Source of the DNA: Verrucomicrobia bacterium ADurb.Bin118
GTDB taxonomy: Bacteria > Verrucomicrobiota > Verrucomicrobiia > Limisphaerales > MWDV01
Assembly (NCBI GenBank): GCA_002070715.1
Contig: MWDV01000440.1
Location: forward strand, 1-32,214
Length of the DNA stretch: 32,214 nucleotides
Direction: 5' to 3'
Shown: positions 30,448 to 32,214 of the stretch, piece by piece
Layout: every line of letters begins with the position of its first letter
How positions within the stretch are numbered: the stretch's first letter is position 1
Position numbers and translations under genes: made by a program
The notes under the pieces: generated by a model
Seen by the model: the letters and a program-made list of their open reading frames with translations, nothing else
The model's database searches: none
Told to the model about the DNA's origin: nothing

Positions 30448-32214
30448 ATGGCGGCCAAACCAAAACACAATTACGACGAGAGCAAGATCAAGACACTGAG
30501 TTCGCTGGAGCACATCCGGCTGCGCACCGGCATGTACATCGGACGCATCGGCAACGGCAACCATTACGACGACGGTTGTTACATCCTGCTCAAGGAGGTC
30601 ATTGATAACGCCATTGACGAATACATCATGGGCCACGGCAAGGAGATCGAAATCTCGATTGACGGCACGCACGTCTGCGTGCGCGATTACGGGCGCGGCA
30701 TCCCGCTGGGCAAGGTGGTGGATTGTGTTTCCCGCATCAACACGGGCGCCAAATACAACGACGACGTGTTCCAATTCAGCGTCGGCCTCAACGGCGTCGG
30801 CACGAAGGCGGTGAATGCGTTGTCGAAAAACTTCATCGTGCGCAGCCATCGCGACGGTGAATTTGCCGAGGCGCAATTCAAAGTGGGCAAGCTCAAGAAG
30901 GAGGACTCCGGTAAAACGCGCGAGCCGGACGGGACGTACATCGAGTTCGAGCCGGACCCGACCATTTTCAAGGACACGGAATTCAAACTGGAACATGTCG
31001 AACGCCGGCTGCGCCATTACAGCTACCTGAACACGGGGCTGAAGTTGATTTTGAATTGGGAGGGACGCGTTCCACCACGTCCCAAATCAGATGGGGACGG
31101 CGTGGAAGCCGTCCCTCCCAGCAACGGACCGATCATTTTCCAATCGCGTCACGGTTTGATGGATTTGGTGATGGAGGATTTGTCGAGCGACGGCAGCGAA
31201 CCGCTTTATCCACCGCTGCATTACGCGAGCAAGACGTTGGAGTTCTGCTTCACGCACAGCAACTCGCGCTACGGCGAAACGTTTTATTCCTTTGTCAACG
31301 GTCAATACACCAGCGACGGCGGCACGCACTTGAGCGCGTTCCGGGAAGGTTTGCTCAAGGCGGTGAATGAGTATTGCGGCGGCAAGTTCGACGGCGACGA
31401 CGTGCGCGAAGCGATGGTCGGCGCGGTGGCGATCCGACTGAAAGATCCGATGTTCGAATCGCAGACGAAGAACAAGCTGGGCAACACGGAAATCCGCACC
31501 GACCTCGTCAACAAGGTGCGCGAGGAGCTGCTGCACTTCTTCCAGCGCAACAAACAGATCGCCGAAATCATCGTGGCCAAGGTGAAGGACACACAGGAGT
31601 TGCGGAAGGAATTGCAGAATGTGAAGAAGCTCGCACGCGAACGCGCCAAAGCCATCACGTTGCGCATCCCGCAGTTAAAGGACTGCAAGAACCATTTCGA
31701 CAAGAAGAAATGCAAGGGCAAGGGCACGATGGTCTTCATCTGCGAAGGCCAGTCCGCCGCCGGCTCAATCACGAGCTGCCGCGACGTGAACAATCAGGCC
31801 GTGTTCGTGCTCAAGGGCAAGCCGCTCAACGTCTGGGATCTCAAGCGCGACGTGATGTACAAGAACGATGAGATGTACAATCTCATGCAGGCGCTCAACG
31901 TGGAAGACGGCCCGGAAGGTTTGCGTTACGAAAAGGTCATCCTTGCCACCGACGCGGACGTGGACGGCATGCACATCCGCAACTTGATGATCACCTACTT
32001 CTTCAAGTTCTTCGAACAGCTCGTGCAAGCCGGTCACGTTTATGTGCTGGAAACGCCGTTGTTCCGCGTCCGCGACAAGGAGAAAACGATCTATTGCTAC
32101 AGTGAAGCTGAACGCGACCAGGCCGTGACCGAACTCGGCGGCAAACCGGAGATTACACGCTTCAAAGGCTTGGGTGAAATCAGCCCGAAAGAGTTCGCGC
32201 AATTCATCGGCAAG
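30448..32214 (+). CDS. parE: DNA topoisomerase IV subunit B, 3' end cut by the window
   Basis: The first 589 residues are visible and the frame is open to the last base. It is the ATPase/TOPRIM subunit that decatenates DNA with ParC. The GHKL ATPase motifs are 'LLKEVIDNAIDEYIMG', 'VRDYGRGIPLG' and 'VGLNGVGTKAVNALS'. The TOPRIM motifs are Glu433 in 'CEGQSAAGS', then Asp502, Asp504 and Asp506 in 'TDADVDGMHIRNL', and 'RFKGLGEISP' near the cut. 'GLNGVGTKAVNALS' and the N-terminal 'LEHIRLRTGMYIG' resemble the ParE subtype of Bacteroidetes rather than classical GyrB. 'EGQSA' replaces the usual 'EGDSA'. Residues 204-224 are an extra block encoded by a palindrome (31058-31119). ATG 30448 fits the family start. 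Confidence 0.92.
   Translation, partial: MAAKPKHNYDESKIKTLSSLEHIRLRTGMYIGRIGNGNHYDDGCYILLKEVIDNAIDEYIMGHGKEIEISIDGTHVCVRDYGRGIPLGKVVDCVSRINTGAKYNDDVFQFSVGLNGVGTKAVNALSKNFIVRSHRDGEFAEAQFKVGKLKKEDSGKTREPDGTYIEFEPDPTIFKDTEFKLEHVERRLRHYSYLNTGLKLILNWEGRVPPRPKSDGDGVEAVPPSNGPIIFQSRHGLMDLVMEDLSSDGSEPLYPPLHYASKTLEFCFTHSNSRYGETFYSFVNGQYTSDGGTHLSAFREGLLKAVNEYCGGKFDGDDVREAMVGAVAIRLKDPMFESQTKNKLGNTEIRTDLVNKVREELLHFFQRNKQIAEIIVAKVKDTQELRKELQNVKKLARERAKAITLRIPQLKDCKNHFDKKKCKGKGTMVFICEGQSAAGSITSCRDVNNQAVFVLKGKPLNVWDLKRDVMYKNDEMYNLMQALNVEDGPEGLRYEKVILATDADVDGMHIRNLMITYFFKFFEQLVQAGHVYVLETPLFRVRDKEKTIYCYSEAERDQAVTELGGKPEITRFKGLGEISPKEFAQFIGK
31058..31119. repeat. 62-nt palindromic insertion inside parE
   Basis: The left arm (31058-31083) and right arm (31093-31119) pair in 22 of 26 positions around a 9-nt AAATCAGAT loop. 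The arms read GGGAGGGACG..TTCCAC..CGTCCC. The element keeps the reading frame and encodes 21 residues rich in Pro, Gly, Asp and Arg, between the 'LNTGLKLILN' strand and 'FQSRHGLMDL', where related proteins have only a short turn. It behaves like a coding palindromic repeat. Confidence 0.75.

Noticed and set aside
31087-32202. Long minus-strand frames opposite parE
   Set aside because: They lie over conserved ATPase and TOPRIM coding motifs; translations are His/Val/Glu-rich shadows.
1-32214. Search for CRISPR arrays, insertion sequences, prophage genes and rRNA
   Set aside because: No regularly spaced direct repeats, transposase or integrase motifs, phage structural genes or rRNA sequence were seen.

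Overview
The window reads as a GC-rich chromosomal segment of a Verrucomicrobiota bacterium, probably of the Pedosphaera/Limisphaerales type. This is inferred from gene content, not from a marker-gene tree. The clues are large secreted LRR/Ig-like proteins ending in an 'FYR/FYH' tail, a DUF1080 protein, an IF-3 with a long proline-rich tail, a Bacteroidetes-like topoisomerase IV subunit B, and several small membrane or secreted hypotheticals of a kind I associate with this phylum. I see no phage, plasmid, insertion sequence, CRISPR array or rRNA.

Layout. 1-4937: the 3' end of a secreted protein, then a giant LRR/Ig surface protein split by one extra G in a G4 run. 4938-5502: no convincing gene, two GC hairpins. 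5503-9572: AMMECR1-domain protein, HNH endonuclease, tRNA-Glu(CTC) with a RelE/ParE-like toxin 17 nt behind it, a HAD-NUDIX fusion, folB and a CBS-pair protein. 9753-12625: small membrane protein, a HARE-HTH/GIY-YIG nuclease and an HtrA-type protease, all on the minus strand. 12740-17604: DUF2851 protein, infC with a TTG start, a secreted Ig-domain protein and a histone-deacetylase-family hydrolase. 17698-20924: two overlapping envelope genes and a convergent membrane TPR protein. 21051-24667: RtcB-like RNA ligase, glycerate kinase and an HTH-metallo-beta-lactamase fusion. 24800-30346: DUF1080 protein, sugar ABC permease, sugar-binding lipoprotein, fucose-isomerase-like protein and an endonuclease III/MagIII-like glycosylase. 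30448-end: parE, truncated by the window edge and carrying an in-frame palindromic insertion.

Functional themes. The 24800-29549 genes look like a module for carbohydrate handling and uptake. The CUT2-type transporter has permease and binding protein but no ATPase in this window. The rest is housekeeping (tRNA, IF-3, folate, topoisomerase) mixed with nucleic-acid enzymes (HNH, GIY-YIG, RtcB, DNA glycosylase).

Most unusual signals. (1) Eight genes have a -10-like hexamer exactly 6 nt before the chosen start codon, the geometry of leaderless mRNAs; a near-consensus tRNA promoter in the same window (TTGACA-N16-TAGCAT) calibrates the motif. (2) A 62-nt near-perfect palindrome sits in frame inside parE, adding about 21 codons, and the neighbouring glycosylase gene also has an extra in-frame block. 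(3) A toxin-like gene appears to be read from a tRNA promoter. (4) A compact HARE-HTH/GIY-YIG protein is a plausible stand-alone defence or DNA-modification-sensing nuclease.
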